From NCBI GenBank assembly GCA_947375185.1, contig CANCEU010000004.1, forward strand, positions 1-64,000: DNA of 64,000 nucleotides, given 5' to 3'. The position numbers and the translations under genes were made by a program. This document shows positions 1-9,356 of the stretch, one piece after another. Origin of the DNA: Chitinophagaceae bacterium (GTDB taxonomy: Bacteria > Bacteroidota > Bacteroidia > Chitinophagales > Chitinophagaceae). The first letter of the stretch is position 1, and every line of letters starts with the position of its first letter. The notes below the pieces were generated by a model. The model made no database searches. It saw only the letters and a list, made by a program, of their open reading frames with translations, and was not told the origin of the DNA.

Positions 1-432
1 GTAAATCCCTTTGTGGAAAATTGTATTGATAGTGGGTTAATTAAAAAATATCATAAGTTAATAGATACTAATAAAATTAAAATTGATTTTAATAAAGTAA
101 CAGGTACTGCCACTTTTTACAGCGCTAATTTACATGGCACAAATACTACAAAAGGAGAACGCTATAAAAATAACAAGTATACAGCGGCATCTAATCTTTT
201 TTTGTTAAATACCATTGTGCGTGTGACAAGCATGAAAAATGGGAAGTCGGTGCTGGTAAGAATCAATGACAGAATGCATCCTTCCATGCTTAAAAAGGGA
301 AGAGTAATTGATTTGAGTGGTGTGGCTGCTAAAAAACTTTCCATGAGTAATCATGGTGATGGTGTTGTAAAAGTGATTATTGAGGCAGTGGATAAAAGCA
401 ATAAGAATCCGAAAAATGAAAAATTACCATAA
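1..432 (+). CDS. RlpA-like double-psi beta-barrel protein, 5' end truncated by window edge
   Basis: ORF 13..432 uses GTG, but the frame is open to base 1; GTATFYSANLHGTNTTKGERY...VRINDRMHP...RVIDLSGVAAKKL matches the RlpA/DPBB pattern. Confidence 0.75.
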   Translation, partial: VNPFVENCIDSGLIKKYHKLIDTNKIKIDFNKVTGTATFYSANLHGTNTTKGERYKNNKYTAASNLFLLNTIVRVTSMKNGKSVLVRINDRMHPSMLKKGRVIDLSGVAAKKLSMSNHGDGVVKVIIEAVDKSNKNPKNEKLP

Positions 433-457
433 ACAAAATTTCAAAAAAGAAACAATA

Positions 458-1753
458 ATGAATATGAAAAAAATAGTACAATTTATAGTGTGCTTACTAT
501 TGACCAATAGTTTATTAGCACAAGATACTGCAACAATTAAGCCCGCGTCAATTGCCTTGAAATTTGGTTTATTAGATTTTAAGCAAACTAATCATACGGA
601 GGGATTGACAAAGTCAACGGTAAATTATGGTATACAATACATTCAAGGGTGGACAAAAAAGGTTGATTTTGTTGCAAATTTAGATTTTGCTTCTTTAAAG
701 TATCCTTACTATACATCATTAAAAGTACCTGCAGAAGCTAATGCCAAAGATTATGCCTCATTAGATTTTGGTTTAAACTATAAGTTCATGACCGATGAAA
801 ATGCCGTTGTTCCATATGTAACTGCTGGTGTTGGTGTTGGGGTGGATCGCTTGTATTATTATTCAGCGTATGCTCCCATGGGTGCAGGTTTGCAAATTAA
901 AGCCAATCGAGGTTCATTTATATTCATACAAGCTACGCATAATGCGGAGACTTCTTATTTAACAAAGAAGCATAATAATTATTCAATTAGTTATTCATTG
1001 ACTTTAAAAGGCAAAGATAAAAAACCAGTGCTATTGCCTCCAGCACCATTAAAAGTTGACTCGGATAATGATGGGGTAGTAGATAGTTTAGATAAGTGTC
1101 CAAATCAAGTGGGTACTGCTAAGTATTTTGGATGTCCAATACCAGACACCGATAATGATGGTGTGAATGATGAATTGGATAAATGTCCAAATGTTGCTGG
1201 AACTGCAAAATATGGTGGATGTCCAATTCCTGATACAGATAAAGATGGAGTAAATGATGAACAAGATAAATGTCCTACAGTATCTGGATTAACAAGATAC
1301 GGTGGCTGTCCAATTCCTGATACAGATAAAGATGGAGTAAATGATGAAGAAGATAAATGTCCTACTGAAGCGGGTATTGCAGCAAATAGAGGATGTGAGG
1401 ATATTCAATTGTTATTAAATGAAGTAACTAAAAATTTCAAATTTGAAATTGGAAAAATTTCCATCTCAAAGAAAAATTTAGTAAAGTTAGATGCAGTTGT
1501 TGCAGCACTTAATAAGTATCCAAATATTCGTTTAGATATCATTGGTAACACAGACAACACAGGTTCTAAAAAAGTGAATAAACCATTATCTTTAAAACGT
1601 GCTGTTGTGGTTTATGCGTATTTAGTTAAAAAAGGAATCGGTACCAATCGTTTGACCAAAGACGGGGTAGCAGATGCAAATCCAATTGACACCAATAAAA
1701 CATCAAAAGGAAGAGCAAATAATCGCCGAACTGACATGAAGGCTAATTATTAA
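458..1753 (+). CDS. OmpA-family outer membrane protein with thrombospondin type 3 repeats
   Basis: Start moved from 380 to the ATG at 458 (MNMKKIVQFIVCLLLTNSLLAQ signal peptide); DxDxDGVxDxxDKCP repeats; C-terminal OmpA domain (LDIIGNTDNTGSKKVNKPLSLKRAVVVYAYLVKKGI). Confidence 0.85.
   Translation: MNMKKIVQFIVCLLLTNSLLAQDTATIKPASIALKFGLLDFKQTNHTEGLTKSTVNYGIQYIQGWTKKVDFVANLDFASLKYPYYTSLKVPAEANAKDYASLDFGLNYKFMTDENAVVPYVTAGVGVGVDRLYYYSAYAPMGAGLQIKANRGSFIFIQATHNAETSYLTKKHNNYSISYSLTLKGKDKKPVLLPPAPLKVDSDNDGVVDSLDKCPNQVGTAKYFGCPIPDTDNDGVNDELDKCPNVAGTAKYGGCPIPDTDKDGVNDEQDKCPTVSGLTRYGGCPIPDTDKDGVNDEEDKCPTEAGIAANRGCEDIQLLLNEVTKNFKFEIGKISISKKNLVKLDAVVAALNKYPNIRLDIIGNTDNTGSKKVNKPLSLKRAVVVYAYLVKKGIGTNRLTKDGVADANPIDTNKTSKGRANNRRTDMKANY
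1050..1397 (+). repeat. Four tandem 29-aa (87-bp) TSP3 calcium-binding repeats
   Basis: TDKDGVNDExDKCPxxxGxxxxGGCPIPD repeats; TGATACAGATAAAGATGGAGTAAATGATGA at 1231 and again at 1318 (87 bp apart). Confidence 0.85.
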
Positions 1754-1770
1754 ATCAATAAGTTTTGTAT

Positions 1771-1806
1771 AATAAATAAGGCTCCGAATTCGGAGCCTTA
1801 TTTATT
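1771..1806. terminator. Bidirectional intrinsic terminator between convergent ompA-like gene and murB
   Basis: Perfect 36-bp palindrome AATAAATAAGGCTCCGAATTCGGAGCCTTATTTATT with A/T-rich flanks on both sides. Confidence 0.85.
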
Positions 1807-2822
1807 TAATTTATTACATTAACTTCTCTTTCAAGTGTAATCCCGAATTTTTTAATTACGCTTTGAATGATTGATTCCGAAAATTCATATACTTCCTTTC
1901 CAGATTCAATTCCATAGCTCACTATTACTAGTGCTTGTTTTGCGTAGCAACCAACATTGCCATTTCTAATTCCCTTCCATCCACAAGCTTCAATAAGCCA
2001 ACCTGCTGCTAGTTTATAAGTAGTGTCAGTTATAGGGTATGCAATCATGTTTGGAAATTCCGTTTTCAGTTGCTCAAATTGATCAATTGAGATGATTGGG
2101 TTTTTAAAAAAACTTCCTGCATTACCCATTTTTTTTGGGTCAGGTAATTTTTCGGATCTAATTTGAATGATAGCATTTGAGATATCTACAAGACTAGGGT
2201 TTTTAATATTTCTTTCATGTAGTACTTCTCTTATTACCCCGTAATCAGTTTTTAATGTAGGCTGTTTTTGTAACGTAAAATGAACATGTGAAATTATATA
2301 TCTATTTTTTTCCGATTTAAATAAACTTGATCTATATCCGAAATTACATGCTTGGTTAGTGAATATTTCCCATTTTTCATTTATGGTATCGTATGCTATC
2401 ACATTTTTAATAGTATCTTTTGCCTCAGCTCCATATGCGCCAATATTTTGTATTGGACTTGCTCCAACTGTGCCAGGAATTAAACTTAAATTCTCGATAC
2501 CACCCCAACCTTTTTGAACACAGTAGCATACAAAATAATGCCAATTTTCACCAGCTCCAACTTCTAATACAACTTCGCTAGGCGTTTCAGAAATTTTCTT
2601 GATGCCCATAAGTTCCATTTTAGCTACCATGCCATCAAAATGCTTTGTAAATAAAACATTGGACCCTGAACCTAAAATGAGTAATGGCTTATCGTTTTGC
2701 TTACTCCAATTAGAAATTGCCACAATATCATTTTGGCTCGTTATAATTGAAAAATCGCTTGTTGTTTCGTTGCTGGCAAAACTATGATATAGCTTAAGGG
2801 ATATATTTTTTGTAGTATACAT
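1806..2822 (-). CDS. murB: UDP-N-acetylmuramate dehydrogenase (short MurB)
   Basis: LLILGSGSNVLF, IPGTVGASPIQNIGAYGAE, YRSSLFK, PKKMGNAGSFFKNP motifs. Confidence 0.93.
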   Translation of the reverse strand: MYTTKNISLKLYHSFASNETTSDFSIITSQNDIVAISNWSKQNDKPLLILGSGSNVLFTKHFDGMVAKMELMGIKKISETPSEVVLEVGAGENWHYFVCYCVQKGWGGIENLSLIPGTVGASPIQNIGAYGAEAKDTIKNVIAYDTINEKWEIFTNQACNFGYRSSLFKSEKNRYIISHVHFTLQKQPTLKTDYGVIREVLHERNIKNPSLVDISNAIIQIRSEKLPDPKKMGNAGSFFKNPIISIDQFEQLKTEFPNMIAYPITDTTYKLAAGWLIEACGWKGIRNGNVGCYAKQALVIVSYGIESGKEVYEFSESIIQSVIKKFGITLEREVNVIN

Positions 2823-2868
2823 TTGTGTTAGTTACTTAAAATTAAAGTGAGTACTGTAAATAATTATA

Positions 2869-5304
2869 TTAATTTGGGTCAATATCAATTATTATTTGTA
2901 CTGATTTATATCTTGGATGTACTTGTATCAATCCAATATAATGAGCAAGTTGTTTTTTAGCAATTTGCAATTGATTTGATTGTGTTGAAATTTTAACACA
3001 TAATTCCCATATATATTTGTTACGAACTCTATTAACAAGTGGTTGAGCGGGACCTAAGACGGTTTTTTTAATTTCTGGAGTTAAGTTTTGTAAAAAATGG
3101 TTAGCCGCTTCCTCTGCTATGTTGTTTTCTTTATGCTTAAATAAAATACTCATTAATCTACTAAAAGGGGGATAGGCGAATTGTTTTCTATTTTGTATTT
3201 CGAATTGGTAAAACCCAATATAGTCATGTTTTTGTACTAATTGTATGATTGGATGTTGAACCTGGCTAACTTGAATAAATACTTTGCCGTTGCTGTTCTT
3301 TCTTCCCGCCCTACCACTAACTTGTTCCATCATTTGAAATGCACGTTCGTTTACTCTATATTGATTAAAATTGAGTAAGCTATCTGCATCAACAATACCC
3401 ACTAAATCGACATTTTCAAAGTCTAATCCCTTTGCCACCATTTGTGTGCCAACTAAGATGTCGATTTGTCTTTGTTCAAATTGTTGAATGAGCTGGTCGT
3501 GTTCATTTTTCCCTTTAATGTTGTCAAAGTCCATTCTAGCAACAATTACCCCAGGCAATGCTTGGTTTAATTTTTCTTCAATTTGTTCAGTGCCAAAGCT
3601 CTTTTGTCTGAAATGTTGTTTGCCGCAAGCTTGACAAGTTGTTAAAATCGGATAGGTTGCACCACAATAATGACAAGAAAGTAAATTTTTATTTTTGTGA
3701 TAGGTTAGGGTGACATCACAGTGCTTGCAATGAGGAATCCAGCCACAGGTTTCGCAAATTATATAGGATGCATAACCACGTCTATTTTGAAATAAAATAA
3801 CTTGTTTATTTTGTTCAATAGTTTTTTTTATTTCAGCTAGTAGTGCTGGTGTTAAAATTGCTGAACCAGCAGGTTGTTTTTTAGTATCTATTAATTGAAT
3901 AATTGGCAACTCGCCTTTATTGTATCTTTCAGTTATATGAGTATATCCATATTTTTTTGATGCTGCATTAAAAAAAGATTCAACGGATGGAGTTGCTGAA
4001 CCTAGCACTACTTTTGCATTTATTTGATTCGCATAATAAATTGCAGTATCTCTTGCTTGGTATCTTGGTGCAGGCTCTTGTTGTTTATAGGAACCATCAT
4101 GCTCTTCATCCACGATGATAAGTGACAAATTATGATAGGGCAAAAACAGCGCAGATCTTGCGCCTAAAACAACTTTTATTTCACCTGATTTTACTTTATT
4201 CCAAATTTCGACTCTTTCATTTGGATTAAATTTGGAGTGATAAATTGCAATGTCGTTTCCGAAATATTGTTTTAATCGCCTAATCATTTGAGCAGTTAAT
4301 GCAATTTCTGGCAACATAAATAAAGCTTGTTGACCTTGCTTAATAATTTCATTAATTAGCGCAACATAAATTTGTGTTTTGCCGCTTCCCGTAATACCAT
4401 GCAATAGGTGAACTGGATGCGTGTTTAGTTGTTCTTTAATGGATTGTAAAGCAATGTTTTGATGTTCAGATAATTGATGTTTGCTTAACGGACCCAAAGC
4501 ACTATCTTTTGCAATGCGATCGACTTTTCTTTTTTCAGCAATTAATATCCCTTTATCTATCAATGCCTTTAATTGAGCATGTGATGCTTCTGATTTTTCT
4601 AAAATGGCTTTTTGAGTTACAACCGATTCTGTTTTTTCAAAATGAAGAAATGAAAGTAAAAGTGATAATTGTTTAGGTGCTCTTGACCATTCATTTAATA
4701 ATTTCTCAAGTACTGCTTCGTCCCTATATTGTATCGCTAATGTAATAAAGGTTTCTTCTTTTGCTTTGTATTTATCAGTCATATTTTCCTGTACAAAACA
4801 AATTCCTTTTTGGATTAATTTATTGATTACAGGATACACTGATTTTTTATCTAATATTTTTTGAATTTCTGAAATACTAAGCTCTTTTTTTATTTGCAAT
4901 GCTTCGCTAATTATATATTCAGAATCACTTAATTTATGGCTATCAATAATTTGGTCTTCATTGTAAATAAAAACAGATTCACTACTTATTTTTAAATGGC
5001 TAGGTATGGCAGCTTGCATCACTTCTCCTTCGGTACACATATAGTAGTTTGCCATCCATTCCCATAATGCCAATTGGGATGGATATACAATTGGAGCTTC
5101 GTCTAATACAGATAAAATTGGTTTTGGATTAAAAGCTGCAGGTTTATCACTAATTAGTTTTTTGATAATTCCCGCATATCTTTTATTTGCACCTAGCATT
5201 ACTTCAACACGCATGCCAACCATAACCTCTTCTGCTAATTGAGTTGGAATTTCCCAAGTGTAGTTTTTGGGAAGTGCAAGTGGTATGATAATTTCTGCGT
5301 ACAT
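2869..5304 (-). CDS. priA: Primosomal protein N' (replication restart helicase PriA)
   Basis: HGITGSGKTQIY Walker A, DEEHD, CETCGWIPHCKHCDVTLTYH zinc cluster, FGTEQIEEKL, GRAGR. Confidence 0.95.
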   Translation of the reverse strand: MYAEIIIPLALPKNYTWEIPTQLAEEVMVGMRVEVMLGANKRYAGIIKKLISDKPAAFNPKPILSVLDEAPIVYPSQLALWEWMANYYMCTEGEVMQAAIPSHLKISSESVFIYNEDQIIDSHKLSDSEYIISEALQIKKELSISEIQKILDKKSVYPVINKLIQKGICFVQENMTDKYKAKEETFITLAIQYRDEAVLEKLLNEWSRAPKQLSLLLSFLHFEKTESVVTQKAILEKSEASHAQLKALIDKGILIAEKRKVDRIAKDSALGPLSKHQLSEHQNIALQSIKEQLNTHPVHLLHGITGSGKTQIYVALINEIIKQGQQALFMLPEIALTAQMIRRLKQYFGNDIAIYHSKFNPNERVEIWNKVKSGEIKVVLGARSALFLPYHNLSLIIVDEEHDGSYKQQEPAPRYQARDTAIYYANQINAKVVLGSATPSVESFFNAASKKYGYTHITERYNKGELPIIQLIDTKKQPAGSAILTPALLAEIKKTIEQNKQVILFQNRRGYASYIICETCGWIPHCKHCDVTLTYHKNKNLLSCHYCGATYPILTTCQACGKQHFRQKSFGTEQIEEKLNQALPGVIVARMDFDNIKGKNEHDQLIQQFEQRQIDILVGTQMVAKGLDFENVDLVGIVDADSLLNFNQYRVNERAFQMMEQVSGRAGRKNSNGKVFIQVSQVQHPIIQLVQKHDYIGFYQFEIQNRKQFAYPPFSRLMSILFKHKENNIAEEAANHFLQNLTPEIKKTVLGPAQPLVNRVRNKYIWELCVKISTQSNQLQIAKKQLAHYIGLIQVHPRYKSVQIIIDIDPN

Positions 5305-5370
5305 ATCGGTAAATACAAAAATACACTATGATTTTGACACTCTGATTTTGTGGGTATAATTAAGGGTTGC

Positions 5371-6135
5371 TTAATTATGCAATGGGTAGTTTCTATATCT
5401 TCTTAGGCCCTCATCCATCATTTGATAAACTTTATTTCGAAGTAATTCAATATCTTCTATTTTATAATCATGTACTTGTACCGTTGCTAGGTAAACTACT
5501 CTATTTTTCCCTGGATTTAAAGAAAAAACGCTGTCGAAATGCATTCGATCAACGGAGTCTATCATTAAAATGGGTTGAATAGGTACTTGCATTTCAATTG
5601 CCAATTTGAAAGCACCATTGTAAAATGATTTTAATGGTTGTTCCGAAGTCATGCTAAAAGTGCCTTCAGGAAAAATAAATATGGAAATGTGTTTATGTAG
5701 TGCTGCTTTTAAATTCCTTAAACTTTGTGCTCTTTTTGCAGGACTGCTTCGGTCCACCATTATAACTGCAGCCTTGTATATCCACCCAAAAATGGGAATT
5801 TTAGAGGATTCAAACTTCCCTAAGGGTCTTATAGGCTGATGTTTGAGCATTACAATAGGAGGGATATCCATATAGGAGTTGTGGTTGGCAACAAATACAT
5901 GAGGTTGCTTAAAATTATGTACAGCTTCAAAAATTTCTTGGTGTTTTATGCCAATCATTAAATACCATGCGTTTGCCCAATACCTACATACTTTATAAAT
6001 TCGGGTAGCTAATTTTGCTTTGCCTAAAGGCAATAATATAATTAATGCAATTGCAGCAAAAAGGGTAAAGATTGCAAATACGATTAAGGCGTATAAGCAA
6101 TAAAGTAATTGAAAAGGTTTCTTAATGTATTGCAT
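5371..6135 (-). CDS. 1-acyl-sn-glycerol-3-phosphate acyltransferase family (PlsC)
   Basis: VANHNSYMDIPP (NHxxxxD) and FPEGTFS motifs. Confidence 0.88.
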   Translation of the reverse strand: MQYIKKPFQLLYCLYALIVFAIFTLFAAIALIILLPLGKAKLATRIYKVCRYWANAWYLMIGIKHQEIFEAVHNFKQPHVFVANHNSYMDIPPIVMLKHQPIRPLGKFESSKIPIFGWIYKAAVIMVDRSSPAKRAQSLRNLKAALHKHISIFIFPEGTFSMTSEQPLKSFYNGAFKLAIEMQVPIQPILMIDSVDRMHFDSVFSLNPGKNRVVYLATVQVHDYKIEDIELLRNKVYQMMDEGLRRYRNYPLHN

Positions 6136-6152
6136 ATTGGCACTAATATAAT

Positions 6153-6180
6153 AAAAAAGGCCCGAATAGAAATTCGGGCC
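6153..6180 (-). terminator. Intrinsic terminator downstream of amt
   Basis: GGCCCGAAT(6159-6167)-AGAA-ATTCGGGCC(6172-6180) stem; followed on the minus strand by a T6 tract. Confidence 0.85.
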
Positions 6181-6219
6181 GTACGATTGCTTGCTTAAAA
6201 TCTAAAACCTAAAAAATTA

Positions 6220-7578
6220 TTATGCTTTTAATGGATTTCTACCATATTTTTCATCGTGTTGTGTAGCATCTAAACCTAATTCTTCTTCTTCTTCAGACAC
6301 ACGCAGTGGTAATAACAATGCGATGAATTTGAAGATTAAGAATGAAACAGTAAAGCTATATACAACAACAATTAACATTGCTTTTAGTTGCGTAAAAAAG
6401 AATGCAGGATTACCGTAGAATAGGCCATCATTACCAGCAGGGTTTACCGCTTTTGAAGCAAAAACACCAGTTAATAACATCCCTACGATTCCCCCAATTC
6501 CGTGACAAGGAAATACATCTAAAGTATCATCAACTCGAGACAATTTAAATGCATGGCTTAATGTATTTGAAATCACTGCGCCAATTACGCCAATAAATAT
6601 ACTTTGTGGAATACCTACAAATCCTGCAGCAGGAGTAATAGCAACTAGTCCAACAACGGCTCCTATACAAAATCCTAATACAGAAGGTTTTTTACCTCTC
6701 ATTACATCAAAGAACATCCACGCTAAACCTGCGGCAGCAGCGGCTGTATTTGTTGTAGCGAATGCGTTAACTGCTAATGAATTTGCGCTTAATGCTGAGC
6801 CAGCATTAAATCCAAACCAACCAAACCATAATAAACCTGTTCCAATTAATACGTATGGAATATTGGCTGGTGGTATTTCTTGTTGTTCTAATTTAGCACG
6901 TCTTTGTTTTAGTACGATTGCGCCTGCTAATGCAGCACATCCTGCACTAATATGAACTACAGTGCCCCCTGCAAAGTCAAGTGCTCCCATCTTTAGTAAG
7001 AATCCATTGGGATGCCAAGACCAGTGTGCTAATGGTGCATATATTAAAGTAATAAATAAAACAATGAACAAGATATACGAAGTGAATTTGATACGCTCAG
7101 CAACTGCACCAACTACTAAGCCTGGTGTAATAATTGCGAACATTAATTGGAAAAGTGCGAATAGCAATAAAGGTATTGTCATTGCAGTTCCACCTTGTAA
7201 AGTAGGAGCACCATTGGCGACTCCTTTGAAAAATAGATGTGTCATTGGATTACCAATAACGCCATTTATAGTTTCTCCAAAACTTAAGCTGTAGCCATAG
7301 GTCACCCAAATTACGGTAACTATCCCTGCAGATACAATACTTTTTATCATTGTAGATAAAATGTTTTTACGATGTACCATCCCTCCATAAAAAAAGGCAA
7401 GACCCGGTGTCATGATAAATACTAATGCGGTTGCTACAAGTATCCAAGCAATATCCGCGGTGCTATATGTGTCGGCCTTTCCAACAAAGTTGGGTAATTG
7501 AGGAACGAACAAGGCTGCAATAGCAACGACTAATAATAAAATAAACGGTGTGTACTTTTGTAAGTTTTGGTTTTTCAT
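6220..7578 (-). CDS. amt: Ammonium transporter (Amt family)
   Basis: FFYGGMVHRKN, DFAGGTVVHISAG, WFGWFGFNAGSAL, DTLDVFPCHGIGGIVGMLLTG. Confidence 0.93.
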   Translation of the reverse strand: MKNQNLQKYTPFILLLVVAIAALFVPQLPNFVGKADTYSTADIAWILVATALVFIMTPGLAFFYGGMVHRKNILSTMIKSIVSAGIVTVIWVTYGYSLSFGETINGVIGNPMTHLFFKGVANGAPTLQGGTAMTIPLLLFALFQLMFAIITPGLVVGAVAERIKFTSYILFIVLFITLIYAPLAHWSWHPNGFLLKMGALDFAGGTVVHISAGCAALAGAIVLKQRRAKLEQQEIPPANIPYVLIGTGLLWFGWFGFNAGSALSANSLAVNAFATTNTAAAAAGLAWMFFDVMRGKKPSVLGFCIGAVVGLVAITPAAGFVGIPQSIFIGVIGAVISNTLSHAFKLSRVDDTLDVFPCHGIGGIVGMLLTGVFASKAVNPAGNDGLFYGNPAFFFTQLKAMLIVVVYSFTVSFLIFKFIALLLPLRVSEEEEELGLDATQHDEKYGRNPLKA

Positions 7579-7637
7579 TACAATTATTTAAGCAAATCAA
7601 TAAATATAATAAATAATAATATATATTATTTATATAG

Positions 7638-7666
7638 CAAATATACTTAAATATTAAATACTGCAA
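7638..7666 (-). promoter_or_regulatory. Predicted Bacteroidota promoter for amt
   Basis: Minus strand TTG (7664-7666) N18 TATATTTG (7638-7645), matching the TTG-N17-23-TAnnTTTG consensus. Confidence 0.5.
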
Positions 7667-7777
7667 GCTAATAAATTCATATTAAAAATAAATATAAATT
7701 GATAAATATTGTATTTAAATATTTGATTTTCAATTAGATACGCTAATTTTTATCCGCTATTAAAATATGTGTGGATA

Positions 7778-7813
7778 AAAAAGAAGGGACTCATTATTGA
7801 GTCCCTTCTTTTT
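7778..7813 (-). terminator. Intrinsic terminator downstream of gltD
   Basis: AAAAAGAAGGGACTCA-TTAT-TGAGTCCCTTCTTTTT stem-loop, 16-bp arms. Confidence 0.85.
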
Positions 7814-7861
7814 ATGTAGGTAAGTGAAGTTATATCATTCACTTTTAAATGAATATGGGCA

Positions 7862-9343
7862 TTATGCATTCACTGTGGCTGCTAATAAACTTGCATCTTT
7901 TGATTCAAGTAAAGTTGATCCAGTCAAGAATATGTCCACTTTACGCGCACATTCTCTTCCTTCACTAATTGCCCAAACAACTAATGATTGTCCGCGGCGC
8001 ATATCCCCTGCGGTAAATACTTTTGCAATATTAGTTTGAAATGATGTTTCAGTAGCTTTCACATTTCCTCTGTCATCTAATTCAATACCTAGTTCATCCA
8101 ACATACCTGTTGGTTGCGCGTGTAAAAAGCCCATTGCAAGTAAAGCGAGTTCACATGGAATTTCACGCAGACTTCCTTCCTTTTCGGTGAATTTAGCAGG
8201 ACGACCATCTGCTGAACTTGTCCATTCTAAATCTACAATCTGTAATGCTTTTAGGTTTCCATTTTCATCCCCAATAAATGCTTTTGTTGCTACTTCCCAA
8301 ACTCTTGAAACACCTTCCTCATGTGAGGTAGTTGTTTTTAGAAGCATAGGGTAGGTAGGCCATGGCATATAAGGCGCTCTATTTTCAGGGGGCTTAGGTA
8401 ACAATTCAAATTGGGTGATTGATTTTGCGCCATGTCTATTAGAAGTTCCCACGCAGTCACTGCCAGTATCACCACCACCAATTACCACTACATTTTTTCC
8501 TGTTGCTAATAATTCAGCTTCCTCTATTGGTAAATTACTTACTCTTTTGTTTTGTTGTTTTAAAAATTCCATTGCATAATGAACACCATTTAATGATCGA
8601 CCAGGTACTGGTAAATCTCTAGGAATAGTGGAGCCACCTGCTAATACTACTGCGTTAAAATCGCGCATAATATCATTTACGCGTACATTCACTCCTACAT
8701 TCGAATTACATTTAAACACAATACCTTCTTCTTCTAACACATTTATACGACGCTCAACGACTGTTTTTTCTAATTTAAAATCTGGGATACCAAAACGTAA
8801 TAATCCTCCTGGTTTTGGATCTCGTTCAAAAACGGTTACTTCGTGACCTGCATAATTTAATTGAGCAGCAGCTGCTAAGCCTGAAGGGCCTGATCCAATT
8901 ACGGCCACTTTGAATCCACTACGCATATTTGGTTTGCGCGGTTGTACAAATCCTTTTTCAAAGGCAATTTCAATAATATGCTTTTCAATTTCTTCAATTG
9001 TAACGGCTGGTTGATTAATCCCTAATACACAAGCGCTTTCACAAGGAGCAGGACAAATGCGTCCTGTGAATTCGGGAAAGTTATTTGTTGAAATTAAAAT
9101 TTCGTAAGCATCTTTCCACTCTTTACGATAAACTGCATCATTAAATTCAGGAATTATATTTCCTAAAGGACATCCGCTGTGACAAAACGGAACGCCGCAG
9201 TTCATACAACGCGCCGATTGTTCATTTAATTTTTCTTCAGGTAATAAAGAGACAAATTCTTTATAGTTTTTCTTTCTATCTTCTACCGGCAATTTGCTTG
9301 GTAGTTCTCTAGTATATTCTTTAAATCCGGTTGGCTTTCCCAT
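7862..9343 (-). CDS. gltD: Glutamate synthase small subunit
   Basis: N-terminal FeS cysteines (CMNCGVPFCHSGCPLGN, RICPAPCESACVLG) and FAD/NADPH motifs (VIGSGPSGLAAAAQLN, VVIGGGDTGSDCVGTS). Confidence 0.95.
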   Translation of the reverse strand: MGKPTGFKEYTRELPSKLPVEDRKKNYKEFVSLLPEEKLNEQSARCMNCGVPFCHSGCPLGNIIPEFNDAVYRKEWKDAYEILISTNNFPEFTGRICPAPCESACVLGINQPAVTIEEIEKHIIEIAFEKGFVQPRKPNMRSGFKVAVIGSGPSGLAAAAQLNYAGHEVTVFERDPKPGGLLRFGIPDFKLEKTVVERRINVLEEEGIVFKCNSNVGVNVRVNDIMRDFNAVVLAGGSTIPRDLPVPGRSLNGVHYAMEFLKQQNKRVSNLPIEEAELLATGKNVVVIGGGDTGSDCVGTSNRHGAKSITQFELLPKPPENRAPYMPWPTYPMLLKTTTSHEEGVSRVWEVATKAFIGDENGNLKALQIVDLEWTSSADGRPAKFTEKEGSLREIPCELALLAMGFLHAQPTGMLDELGIELDDRGNVKATETSFQTNIAKVFTAGDMRRGQSLVVWAISEGRECARKVDIFLTGSTLLESKDASLLAATVNA

Positions 9344-9356
9344 AGCTATGTTTTAA

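Noticed and set aside
5367-5839. Plus-strand ORFs of 71 and 62 aa
   Set aside because: Antisense to the PlsC-family gene, which has clear catalytic motifs.
6962-7294. 110-aa plus-strand ORF
   Set aside because: Shadow ORF antisense to amt; no domain or signal.
7579-7760. AT-only palindromes (e.g. aataatatatatta) upstream of amt
   Set aside because: Expected by chance in very AT-rich intergenic DNA; only the TTG/TATATTTG promoter pair is worth keeping.
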